NCBI GenBank assembly: GCA_948567375.1
Contig: OX419756.1
Coordinates: 20,403,001-20,467,000, forward strand
DNA: 64,000 nucleotides
Source of the DNA: Lunularia cruciata
Taxonomy: Eukaryota > Streptophyta > Marchantiopsida > Lunulariales > Lunulariaceae
Direction: 5' to 3'
Under the pieces are notes generated by a model that was not told the origin of the DNA, searched no databases, and was given only the letters and a program-made list of their open reading frames with translations. Positions 35,995-46,231 of this stretch are shown here, one piece after another. A program made the translations under genes and the position numbers. Within the stretch, counting starts at the first letter, position 1; every line of letters starts with the position of its first letter.

Positions 35995-36686
35995 TATGAG
36001 CCGGCCTGTCTCTCACTCAGGATGAACCTCTGATGGCTATTATGGTAGCGCACCATGGACTAAGAAGGCAAGGAACCCGAACTCCATCATACTCCTCCAA
36101 GGCTAACACTCCAAGGCTCAAGACATTGCTCACTAGAGAACTCAATGAGAGAGAGATAGTTGCAAATGAAAGGATCCTGAGTACCTCCTCACCCCTTGTT
36201 TATATACTTGTGAAATAGTTACGTACCAAAGTTACTAATTACCATAGTAACTCAAGTTACTAGACTAAAAGTCAAGTAAAGTCAAAAAGTAGAAAGGAAT
36301 ATCCATTCACATGGGCATATTCTCCTAAGCATGTGGTCTTATCTTGACCCAACCACTAAGTCAAGGATTCCTTCACATGGGCTATCCTTGGACTAAAGAA
36401 GAATCCAAAACAAAAAGGCTTGCGGGCCCAAGAGTTCTCAACTCTTTCCTCAAAGCCAAACACCTAGGAATAATACCAAGTCAACACACTAAAATCCAAA
36501 ATAGTGGTGCTCATCTTTTCTATTTCCTCTAAAGTAAGGTCCCATCTATCTTAGCTATGACTAACTTTAGCTAACCATGACTAATATAGAACCATCCTTT
36601 ATCTCTATATAAATAATATCTCTTAAGTACTTGTAATACCAAGCTAAATATCACAATACCACACACATGCACAAATGGGTGTTACA
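35995..36686 (-). repeat. 3' LTR of element D
   Basis: 692 bp. On the plus strand it starts TATGAGCC where the family has TGTGAGCC, a change of the terminal CA in the element sense. The TATA box is at 36199-36206 on the minus strand. The adjoining 36687-36699 is the polypurine tract. Confidence 0.95.
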
Positions 36687-36734
36687 TTTACCCCCGGACT
36701 AAGTTTTCACTTTGTCCTCAAAGTGAAGGTCTCT

Positions 36735-39700
36735 CTACCTTCTATGGTACATCTTCAACTTATCATGGTTAATCCTATCAAAGTGTCTTCCTCCCAACTC
36801 CTTGAGATGATAGGTGTAATTTCCCCACACCTTCTCCACTATGAAAGGTCCAAAGTATTTAGGCAAAAACTTATTTTGCACTCTCTTGAATCGAATGGAA
36901 TCAAACAACATTACCCAATCACCTTCTTTGAAAGTCTCCACCTTCTTCTTGCATTGCCTCTTGTCATAGGTCTCCTTTTGTTTCCTTTGGGCTTGCTCCA
37001 CTCGAACCATAGCAACTGCTCTTGCCTCTTCCAACTCCATGAGTTGATCCTTCCTTGACTTCTCTGCATCACCTCCTTGTGCTTTCTTCAATCTCCTATG
37101 AATGCTTTGGAAGGTAGGAAGATCAAAGTGAATAGGTAAGGTAGACTCAATACCATACACCAATTGAAATGGAGAATATCTGGTGGAAGTTTTCATGGTT
37201 GTCCTATACTCCCACAAAACTACATGAATCCTCTTGTCCCAATGATGTTTAGCCCCCTCCATTTCTGCATCTTTGGCCAACATCATGCACAAGGTCTGAT
37301 TGGTTCTCTCTGCCAAGCCATTGGAATTTGGCTTATAGGATGTAGTTACTCTATGTGTGATAGAGAAATGTCGTAGCATGGCTGTAGTAATGCTTCCTGT
37401 AAACTCTCCTCCTCTATCAGAAACCAACTCCAAAGGGCATCCAAACCTAGTGATAATGCGTTCATAAAGAAATCTACCCACTTCATCTTCATTCTTGTCC
37501 CTCAATGGTCTAGCCTCAACCCACTTGGTAAGGTAATCAGTAACTACCACAATGTACCGATTGTTCCTTGGGGTTCTATTGAGAGGACCTACAAAATCAA
37601 TTCCCCACTTCTCAAAAGGTCCTAGCAATGGAATTGATCTAAGTGGTGGAGTGGATGTAGACTTTCTAGCAAAAGCTTGACAAACATGACAAGTTTTGCA
37701 ATAATCAAGACAATCCTTGAAAATCCCTCTCCAATGGTAGCCTGCATCTAGAATCTTGAAAGCAGTCACCTTTCCTGCAAAGTGTCCTCCACATACTAAA
37801 CCTTCATGAAACTCCTTTATGAGTAGGAAAGACTCTTCCTTACCCACTGCTCTTTGAAGTAGACCATCTGCTCCTTGGTGAAAAAGAATATCCTCCACCA
37901 TTGTGTAAGGTCTAGATCTTGCTGCAAGGGCCTTCCTCTCCCTAGCATGCATTCCTTCTGGATAGTTACCTCTTGTCACAAAATCCACAATCTCCTTGTA
38001 CTCCATTGGAACCTCTTGAGTGACTGAGATTGTCATGAGCTCCTCATCCGGGAAGGAATCATCCACTGGCTCATCTCCATCATGATCATAGGCTCTAGAT
38101 AATAAATCAGCATTTGCATGTTTCTTTCTTGGCCTATCTTCAATGGTGTAGTCATACTCAGACAAGAGTATCATCCAGCTTGCTAGTCTCCCTTCAACAT
38201 TAGGCTTGTTGAAGATGTACTTCAAAGCCTTGTGATCCGTGACAATGGTGGCTTTCCTTCCAATCAAGTAGTGTCTAAAATTCTTGAGACCAAAGATCAC
38301 TACCAACGCTTCTCTCTCCGTGACAGAGTAGTTCTTCTTTGCTGAAACCATCTGCCTACTAGCATAAGCTATTGGATGATCATGCCCATCTTGGTCTAAT
38401 TGACTAAGTGTGCATCCTATAGCTACATTAGAAGCATCAGTGTAGAGGATGAAAGGTTTACTCCAATCAGGTTTAGCAAGAATTGGAGCTACAACAAGGG
38501 ATTGCTTGAGCTCCTCAAAAGCTTTGAGAGCCTCCTTGTCTTCCAAAATCACCATGTAATCTACACCCTTCTTCATGTAGATGGTCAATGCATAAGCCTT
38601 GTTGGAAAATGAGAAGATGAACCTCCTATAGTACCCAACCATCCCCAAGAATTGGCGTAACTTTGTCAAGCTTGAAGGGAATGGAAGGTCTGAGATTTTC
38701 CTCACCTTCTCAAGATCAACTGCTATTCCATCCTTGGAGATGATGTGCCCCAAAAGTAGACCTTCTTCACATCCAAAAATGCACTTCTCCGGGTTGAGTG
38801 ATGCATTTGCCTCATCCAAGCATTGCAAGACTTTGATTAGGTGCTCAAAGTGCTCCTCCTTGCTCCCATAGACACAAAAGTCATCAATGAAATCTCTCAC
38901 AAATTTTCCAATGAAAGGTTCAAATACCTTGTTCATGAACCATTGGAATGTGGCTAGAGCATTGCAAAGCCCAAAAGGCATGACCTTGAAAGCGTAAGTT
39001 CCCCAAGGTGTGGTGAATGTGGTGAGTTGTTGATGCTCTGGTGCAATCTTGATTTGGTTATATCCACTATAACCATCTCCAAAACTGTACCTCTCATGAC
39101 CTGCAACCTCCTCCAAGATCTCATCAATGAATGGCAATGGGTAGTAGTCCTTCTTGGTAACAGCATTGAGCTTCTTGTAATCCACACATACCCGAAGCTT
39201 GCCATTCTTTTTCTTCACAATGACAATTGGAGACACCCATTCTGAATTCTCCACCTCAAAGATAAATCCAGCATCCTTGAGCTTATCAATCTCCTCCTTC
39301 ACAACCAAAGATATTGGTGGGCTAATGCGACGTTGCTTTTGGCGGATTGGTCTTGCATGTGACTCCACCTCTATCTTGTGCTCCTCCAAGGTGACTTCCT
39401 TCAAATCCTTGTAACTAAAAGCAAACACATGGATGAACTTGCGGAAAATCTCCTCAAATCTCACCTTCTCCTCCTTGGTAACATTTGGGCCATACTTTAG
39501 GGTAGATAACCTTCTCTCTACCTCCTCAAGTGTCAATGGTGATTTATCTGGGTCCTTCAAAACCTCTGGCTTAGGTGCAAAATCCATAGCACACAAAGGA
39601 TACACATCTGAATCAGATTCAGATTCATCCTCCTCTGTGGAAGTCTCCTCTTCCATGCTTGTGTCCACACCTGAAGCTCCTTCTTCAGAATCTGATTCCC

Positions 39701-41560
39701 AATAATCAGAAGATGGGGTATCTGAATGTGAAGTGTTGGTGGTGTTAGTCACAGGAACAATGACTCTATGGTTTGATGGCCCAATCCTCAAGTACCCTTT
39801 GTGCCATAGATTAGTTGTGCATGCTGCTCTCAACCATGGCCTCCCAAGAAGTAAGTCATAGCTTGAATCCTTCAAGACTTGGAAAGTCATGAGATTTTGA
39901 ACTCCCATAACTGAAACTACCACCTTATCCATCACCCCTATTGGTCAAACTTGTTGCTTGGTTGCCATGCTCACCACAAATGTTGAAGGTCTTGAGGGTA
40001 TCATACCCAACTTCTTCATCAACCTTTCTGACATGGCATTCACTACTGATCCTCCATCAACCAATGCATCCTTGATGTTGTGACCATTCACTCTTACATC
40101 AATCTTGGAGGCATATTCACAAGCCTCCCATGGTGCTGACTTGGCATCCACCACCCCCATTGATACTGGAACTTTTGCCTTCTTCTTCCTCTTGCTCCTT
40201 GTAGAACTCAAACCACCTCTAAGCTCCTTTCTCAAGGTAGGGTTCAAAGCAATTAATTGGCCCACTGTGATGTTAGCCTTGTGACTACCAACATCCTCCA
40301 ACACATTGTAGTTCCATTGTTGCTTTGAGATCAAGAAGTCCTCCATCCCCAACTTCTTCCTTGGATTCTTTGTTGTTGATGGTGTTGAGGTGCGAGTGCT
40401 CCTAGTAGATATAGGAGTATCCTTGCTTGAAGTAAATCCTTGAGAAGAGTGAACATCCTTTGCAAAACGAGCTCTCTTCTTCTCTTGTGCCAAAAGCTCC
40501 AAATTAAGACTCTTGGAGTTTGAGCACTCTCCCTTCTCATACTTGCTCTCCACCACATCTATGGATGCTATCCCCTTACCTTTGTTTGGATTAGGAGCCA
40601 CTTGGGTTTCACTACCACCCTCTTTCCCTCTATTGGCTCCCTCATAACCCCTTCCTCCATGGTAAGTGGAATTTGGGCAATTCCTTTGGATATGGCCTCT
40701 TCCTCCACAACCAAAACAATTTCTATCATTGAAATTGTTGGTTGGTTGAGCTCCTCTATATGGATAGTTTCCATAACTCCTAGGCCCTCTCCCTACATTC
40801 TGATCCACCTCTCTCTTCTCCCATAGTTGCACCACATTGATCTTGAGATCCGCAAGTTGTTCTATGATGGTTTGAAGTGGATCTTTTGGTGGAGGTGCAA
40901 GAACTGGAGCAACCACTACTTGTGGTGCAACCCTTGCCACCAAAGTATCAGAAGTTCCACCATACTTGTAGCCTTGAGGAGGATGCACAACCTCCTTCAC
41001 CACCAAATCACTCTCATCCCCTTCCAAACTCTCCTCCATACAAATTGCGATCTTGATAGCTTCAACCTTGGAAGAAGGTTTCTCATATCTCACCTTGCTT
41101 CTAATTTGTGGTCTCAACCCTCCCACAAAATTCTTGGTGAGCATGGCCCCTATGCCAATCATTGTAGTCTCCACATCATCCTCACCCTTCCTCAACACTA
41201 TGCAAAATCTGGACTCTAACTTTTCTACTCTTTCCACATAGACTCTCACTTTCTCTCCTTCTCCTTGCTTGAGAAATGTAACTTCACTCATCAATCTCTC
41301 ATAACTCTCATCAGGAAGAAAATTCTCAATGAGTGCTGAAGTCAAAGTCTCCCAAGACTCCTCTTCTCCATCTCTCCTCTCTCTCTTTTGGTATTCTGAC
41401 TCATACCATGTAAGTGCTGCATCCTCAAAGAAATCTGGTAATAATGAGGCCCACTCATTCTTCCTCCTCTCATTGTTTCCTATGCAAGCTCTCTTGAAGT
41501 CTCTCACAAAGGCCTCCACATCTTTTCCATCCTTGCCAAAGAAAACTGGAAGTTTCACAT
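36735..41560 (-). pseudogene. gag-pol: gag-pol polyprotein of element D, one stop and lost start codon
   Basis: Two open blocks of 537 and about 1069 codons are separated by a single TGA at 39945-39947. A and C have CGA (Arg) there, so this is a C-to-T change at a CpG. At the gag start (41555-41560) the family ATGGGGAAA reads ATGTGAAA: one base is missing, so the ATG runs straight into TGA. Everything else looks complete: zinc knuckle CFGCGGRGHIQRNC (gag 281-294), protease VDGGS (near gag 501), RT FIDDF (pol 349-353), RNaseH (about 495-612), integrase HHCC (H709, H717, C748, C751) and D779, D839, E875, then a GPF module and no chromodomain. It could act only with help, or after readthrough. 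Confidence 0.93.
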
Positions 41561-41798
41561 CTTAACCCCTCACTATCTTTCTTTTCTCTCAAAATATTTT
41601 TTTTTCTCTTTTCTTGTCTCTCACTCTATTACTAATAGAGTGTATACATGACTAACACCATCTGAGAATAATCCACTCTAGGGAAAATAAAAGGTTTAGG
41701 TTGCTCCAAGATTTCTATAGCAACATCAAATCCTAGAGTGCATATTAATCTAACTCTCATGGATAGTTTATCCATAAGTTGAAAAATTATCTCCATCA

Positions 41799-42272
41799 CT
41801 AATCTTGAGAACTAGCTGATGAAGGTGGTAGTATTTCTATAGCTATACTTAGACTCTCTCCAAGATCCTTCACCAAAGTTTCCAAAAGTGCTTTTACTTC
41901 ACTATACTCATGTCTTTTTGGAAGTCCTTCAACTCCACAAACCTCACACAACTCCTTGGTCTTAGATCTTCTCCCTCCCAATCTTGGTGAAGAAGGCCCA
42001 ACATGCAAACCCAAGTCAAGTAAGCCTCTCCTTTCCCTCAATCTCTTGCTCTCAAAAGTCAATGGACATGAACTTGCCTTATGTCCCTTCTCTCCACATA
42101 GAAAGCACTTAGACTCACTCTTTCCTCCAAGTGGTGTAGGTTTTTGGATCCTCTCAATACTCTCTTCAAATTCTATTGTAAACTCTCTTTTCCTCAAATC
42201 AACCCCTACAATCACCTCAAACCCTTGGGGAACCTTAAATAATCTCAATTTCCACTCTTGATGACCCTCCAT
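41799..42272 (-). CDS. ORF1 of element D, CCHC zinc-knuckle protein
   Basis: Intact 157-residue frame. The first knuckle at residues 56-69 is canonical (CFLCGEKGHKASSC). The last ligand of the second Cys/His cluster is changed (HEC in A, HEY here, residue 123). The N-terminus MEGHQEWKLRLFKVPQGF matches A closely. It sits 238 bp before gag and 860 bp after the 5' LTR. The role is unknown; it probably binds nucleic acid. Confidence 0.8.
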   Translation of the reverse strand: MEGHQEWKLRLFKVPQGFEVIVGVDLRKREFTIEFEESIERIQKPTPLGGKSESKCFLCGEKGHKASSCPLTFESKRLRERRGLLDLGLHVGPSSPRLGGRRSKTKELCEVCGVEGLPKRHEYSEVKALLETLVKDLGESLSIAIEILPPSSASSQD

Positions 42273-43108
42273 GTTCCCAAGATGGATCTAAACACTCAAA
42301 CATGCTTTTTGTTGATCTCAAACTTCTCATGAAAGAGATCTCCACTCTGCAGAATTGACACTTCCTCACAATGTCCCTCAAATCTCCCAACCAATATGTC
42401 ACAGTCCTCTGAAATTTTGCATACTTGATTACAACTCCAGGGCGTCATTCCTTGTAAAATTTCAGATCTTTTCATCGAGCCATTTGGCCTAGACATCTTT
42501 CTATTCAGCACCCATATTTCAGATTTGGTTTGAAAACCACCCCCCTCACTTCAAAAACTCATTTCTCCCTGCGCAAGAACGATCTCTCTCTAATTTTTGT
42601 GGCAGCAAGTTGGATACAATGCACTGAAGTTTTTTGGAAATTTTCAAGACAATTAACTGAAAATTGAAGAAATGGCAGACTCTGTACAATTTTCCAAAGA
42701 GCATGCAGTTGCAGGAGCACTTTACCCTATCAACTTTCAAAAATTCTAGCCCAGTGCGCATAGAAGTTCTCACAATAATTTCAAGTGTGCTAACTGAAAG
42801 ATAACCCAAGCTATCATATGTAGAAATCTCAAGTCCAGATCTCAAACTTGAGATTTTGCCCAAAATCACCTTAATCTCCAAAATCTGCAATCCACCTCAC
42901 ACAATCACTTCAATTCCTCTCATGTGTACAAGATATACAAAATCACCTCAAAGACATCATAATGAACTACAGGGTATACAAATGGATCTTGGTTCTCTAA
43001 CATAAGTTCAGCCCTCTCCTCTCCTAATGTTCTCTCCAAGTGAGCTCTCATAGCCTCCTTCTGCCTAATGTAGAATTGGACGTGGAACATTATCTTGCCT
43101 TCTAGAGA
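42273..43108 (-). other. 5' leader of element D
   Basis: Non-coding leader between the primer site and ORF1, matching 3358-4193. A 77-residue frame (42920-43153) overlaps the LTR end and primer site, as in element A. Confidence 0.55.
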
Positions 43109-43127
43109 GGTCCCGGCAACGGAACCA
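43109..43127 (-). promoter_or_regulatory. Primer-binding site of element D
   Basis: TGGTTCCGTTGCCGGGACC in the element sense, 4 nt inside the 5' LTR. It is identical to the site of A and similar to the complement of the tRNA-Asp 3' end. Confidence 0.75.
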
Positions 43128-43131
43128 AAAA

Positions 43132-43823
43132 TGTGAGCCGGCCTGTCTCTCACTCAAGATGAACCTCTGATGGCTATTATGGTAGCGCACCATGGACTAA
43201 GAAGGCAAGGAACCCGAACTCCATCATACTCCTCCAAGGCTAACACTCCAAGGCTCAAGACATTGCTCACTAGAGAACTCAATGAGAGAGAGATAGTTGC
43301 AAATGAAAGGATCCTGAGTACCTCCTCACCCCTTTTTTATATACTTGTGAAATAGTTACGTACCAAAGTTACTAATTACCATAGTAACTCAAGTTACTAG
43401 ACTAAAAGTCAAATAAAGTCAAAAAGTAGAAAGGAATATCCATTCACATGGGCATATTCCCCTAAGCATCTGGTCTTATCTTGACCCAATCACTAAGTCA
43501 AGGATTCCTTCATATGGGCTATCCTTGGACTAAAGAAGAATCCAAAACAAAAAGACTTGCGGGCCCAAGAATTCTCAACTCTTTCCTCAAAGCCAAACAC
43601 CTAGGAATAATACCAAGTCAACACACTAAAATCCAAAATAGTGGTGCTCATTTTTTCTATTTCCTCTAAAGTAAGGTCACATCTATCTTAACTATGACTA
43701 ACTTTAGCTAACCATGACTAATATAGAACCATCCTTTATCTATATATAAATAATATCTCTTAAGTACTTGTAATATCAAGCTAAATATCATAATACCACA
43801 CATATGCACAAATGTGTGTTACA
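43132..43823 (-). repeat. 5' LTR of element D
   Basis: 692 bp with intact TGT/ACA ends. The TATA box is at 43336-43343 on the minus strand. It is followed by GTAC, which matches the base pattern before the 3' LTR. Confidence 0.96.
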
Positions 43824-44339
43824 GTACAGATTAGGAGCAACAGGTGTTTTCTCTTGATATACATATTTAAACTGACATAACTTACGGGAAAGAGCAATTC
43901 CGCAGATAAATTCTTACTAGCATTTTAAGTTTTGTTTGTCTCTATCAGAATGATTTGACCTCATCTAATACTAGTTTCATATGAAAAATCTACTATTGAG
44001 ACGGGTTCACGAAGTGAATGGAGACAGGAAAGCAAGCATATAAATGACGACCCAAATCATATTTTGCACATTTCCACGTTTGGTGCTCTCTCTCTTTTGC
44101 ACAAGATTATGATGATTAACTAACCCACAAATTTAGATACATCAGGTTCTGGCAACTAGGATTCATCTCCGGACCGATCTTCTGATTTATTCTCGAAGTA
44201 TTTACCTTAACGGAATTACAGGAAGATATTTTCTCAAGGCCTATCATTTGACGAGGTAGAGTAGGTTACCGGCATAACCTAACAGTAATTCAGAACACAG
44301 AAGCAATACGGTCTTACGAAGTCGATCAGACAGCAGTTT
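43824..44339. other. Intergenic, no gene seen
   Basis: Start of the non-transposon island, visibly less AT-rich than the flanks. No frame or RNA motif was recognised in this stretch. Confidence 0.5.
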
Positions 44340-44410
44340 GGAATTGAATTGCATATATGTTTTGGAATGAGAGGTTTTCTCATTCCAAAATATATATGCA
44401 ATTCAATTCC
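44340..44410. repeat. Long hairpin (inverted repeat, 32-bp arms)
   Basis: Arms 44340-44371 and 44379-44410 are complementary at 31 of 32 positions around a 7-nt loop (AGGTTTT). The left arm starts GGAATTGAATTGCATATATG. A transcript of either strand would form a long stem. No flanking target duplication was seen. Confidence 0.95.
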
Positions 44411-44546
44411 AGCTGGTGAGCTATGGGCTTTCTTAAGACTATTTGCTCTGGAATTAGGTTCATAGAAAAGCAGGTATGGAACCAAAAGTCCTTGAATTGC
44501 GCAAAGGGTTTTTACATTCAGAGTTGGTTTCGGTACTCAAATTGGG

Positions 44547-44580
44547 TGCATCCGTTCCCATGTTCATGGGAACGGATGCA
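44547..44580. repeat. Perfect hairpin (16-bp arms, 2-nt loop)
   Basis: TGCATCCGTTCCCATG at 44547-44562 is followed by TT and then its exact complement (44565-44580). It lies 137 bp from the hairpin at 44340-44410. Confidence 0.97.
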
Positions 44581-44714
44581 ATAAAGACTCTACAGTCTGG
44601 CATCGAACAAAGGGTGTATTGGGAGGCTGATAAGTTATAACAAACAAGGTGGAATATATCATTTCCCAGGGATATAAAACATTTAGAATAGTTCAAGTCT
44701 CTCTCGCTCTGCAA

Positions 44715-44799
44715 TCAGACCGTAGCAGTTGGTAGAGCGGGAGACTGCAGTGTGCCCACAGAGATATATAGGTCGCCGCTTCGAATCCGGCAGGGCGGA
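44715..44799 (+). pseudogene. tRNA-Tyr-like relic with intron
   Basis: Several parts match plant tRNA-Tyr genes as I know them: AGTTGGTAGAGCGGGAGACTG (D arm and anticodon 5' side), a short intron-like insert (TGTGCCCACAGAGATATA), AGGTCGCCGCTTCGAATCC (variable and T arms) and GGCAGGGCGGA (3' acceptor side). The anticodon position reads GCA instead of GTA. Two bases are missing from the D stem/A box, the first B-box G is changed and the 5' acceptor pairs poorly. It is therefore probably non-functional. Confidence 0.65.
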
Positions 44800-46231
44800 A
44801 CAGTGTCAATTGCCTACCCATCAGTCAAGTGGAGATATTTCAACGAGATGCGAGATTTGGGTACCGTTATAAAGATGAAATAAACCGAGGTTTGCTTATA
44901 TATCCCAGGATCTACCTATATAATATTTCGAATCTCTGATCCTAAAGGGGGCAGTGTTCTCTGGAATTCTCCTATTTGAGCCAGTTTTATGTTCCATGAC
45001 CTTCGTTCAGTTGCGTTCATTCTAATTGAAAATGATCAGGTGCAGATTCTTGATTTTCTTTGACCTCCGCATTCCCTTGTCTCTCTATGTTAATCACTAT
45101 CAGATGAAACTGCAATTTTCAGGTGAATGTACCTGGTCTTTGAGTCAACTCGCCAGGAGATTGATGTCTCCTAAAGTACATGATAGCTGCAAATCCCGCG
45201 ACAGACCTTTTTTAATCTGCTGAAAAAAATAGCATCTCTCATTTTCATGGTAATACTGCTAATAAAATAACTAATTAACCATGCTGGGAATTGATAGGGT
45301 GGAGTATTCGTCTTACCATAACACCACTGGGAGTACAATCCTTACCGGAAATGAGAGGAACGCTATAATGCACATAGTCCATATTTCCGCCGATGAAAGT
45401 ACGCTGACTAGCAATTGCAAGATAGGCATTATTATCAGTCGCCAATTAAAGATAATTGATGTGGCATGTGTTCTGTATGAATAGAATCACAGTGGATGAA
45501 ATTGTAATCTGAATACTTCTTAAGAGGGTCACAGTGAACATGAGTTCCTGCTCTTACATAGTTTGTGGTATCCTAAGGCCACCAGAGGGTCGATTGGTGG
45601 CCGGTTCACCATCATTTAGCTTTGTCATTCCTTCAATGTCTAGGTCCTCGGACCTTCACGGAAATAACCATAAGCAAATTAGCAAATATGCAAGGTAGTA
45701 CGTACAGCTGTTTGTTGATTAGCTTAACGAAACGCATTGCACTCCAATTATGGTATAGAAGAGCGAAAACACTACAAGTGGAAAAATCATGTCCGAATTT
45801 GTACCTACTCAGTCCAGCTTGAAGGACGAGATTGGTTTGAGAGGAGAACTCGAAAGCTACATGTTGAACATACACCTATTTAATTTGAATCTGTGAGGAC
45901 TGAAAATGGTGCTACATGATCCTGAAAGTTTGTCTCGAAGATATTCTTGAACCCACATTCCTGAGGTCATTACAGATGACAGCCATGACCTTTTAATCAA
46001 ATATGCAATATGAGGACCGTCCTCTTTTCCTAGGCTCTAAGCTCTAGGTCGAATTCCTGCATTGCTACTATTAGTTGATTTACAAAAGTCCGCCATATGG
46101 AGTCAACGGTCAAAAAGGCAACGCTCTGTCTCTCGATCCTAACTTCTATATGGAAGTTTCACATACCCTTTCTGATTCTCAAGGATGTCATTTCTCTTCC
46201 AGATCTATCATATCAAAAGAGTTGGGGGACT
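44800..46231. other. 3' flank of the receptor kinase, no gene seen
   Basis: Short frames only. This includes whatever 3' untranslated region the minus-strand kinase has. I could not place a polyadenylation site with confidence. Confidence 0.5.

Larger units (their letters stand above)
35995..43823 (-). mobile_element. Ty3/gypsy LTR retrotransposon, element D (complete, near-intact)
   Basis: Complete element of about 7.8 kb: 3' LTR 35995-36686, pol and gag 36735-41560, ORF1 41799-42272, primer site 43109-43127, 5' LTR 43132-43823. A perfect 4-bp duplication GTAC flanks it (35991-35994 and 43824-43827). I count about 18 differences between the LTRs (roughly 2.6%), many of them C-to-T or G-to-A. 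It is the right-hand neighbour of the gene-bearing island. Only two inactivating changes were found in gag-pol, so it decayed little since insertion. Confidence 0.97.

Noticed and set aside
35990-43828. 5-bp target duplication for element D
   Set aside because: GGTAC versus GTACA do not match; only the 4-bp GTAC is identical. The same holds for C and the solo LTR.
44715-44799. Functional tRNA gene
   Set aside because: D-stem deletion, changed B box, poor acceptor pairing and a non-Tyr anticodon argue for a relic.
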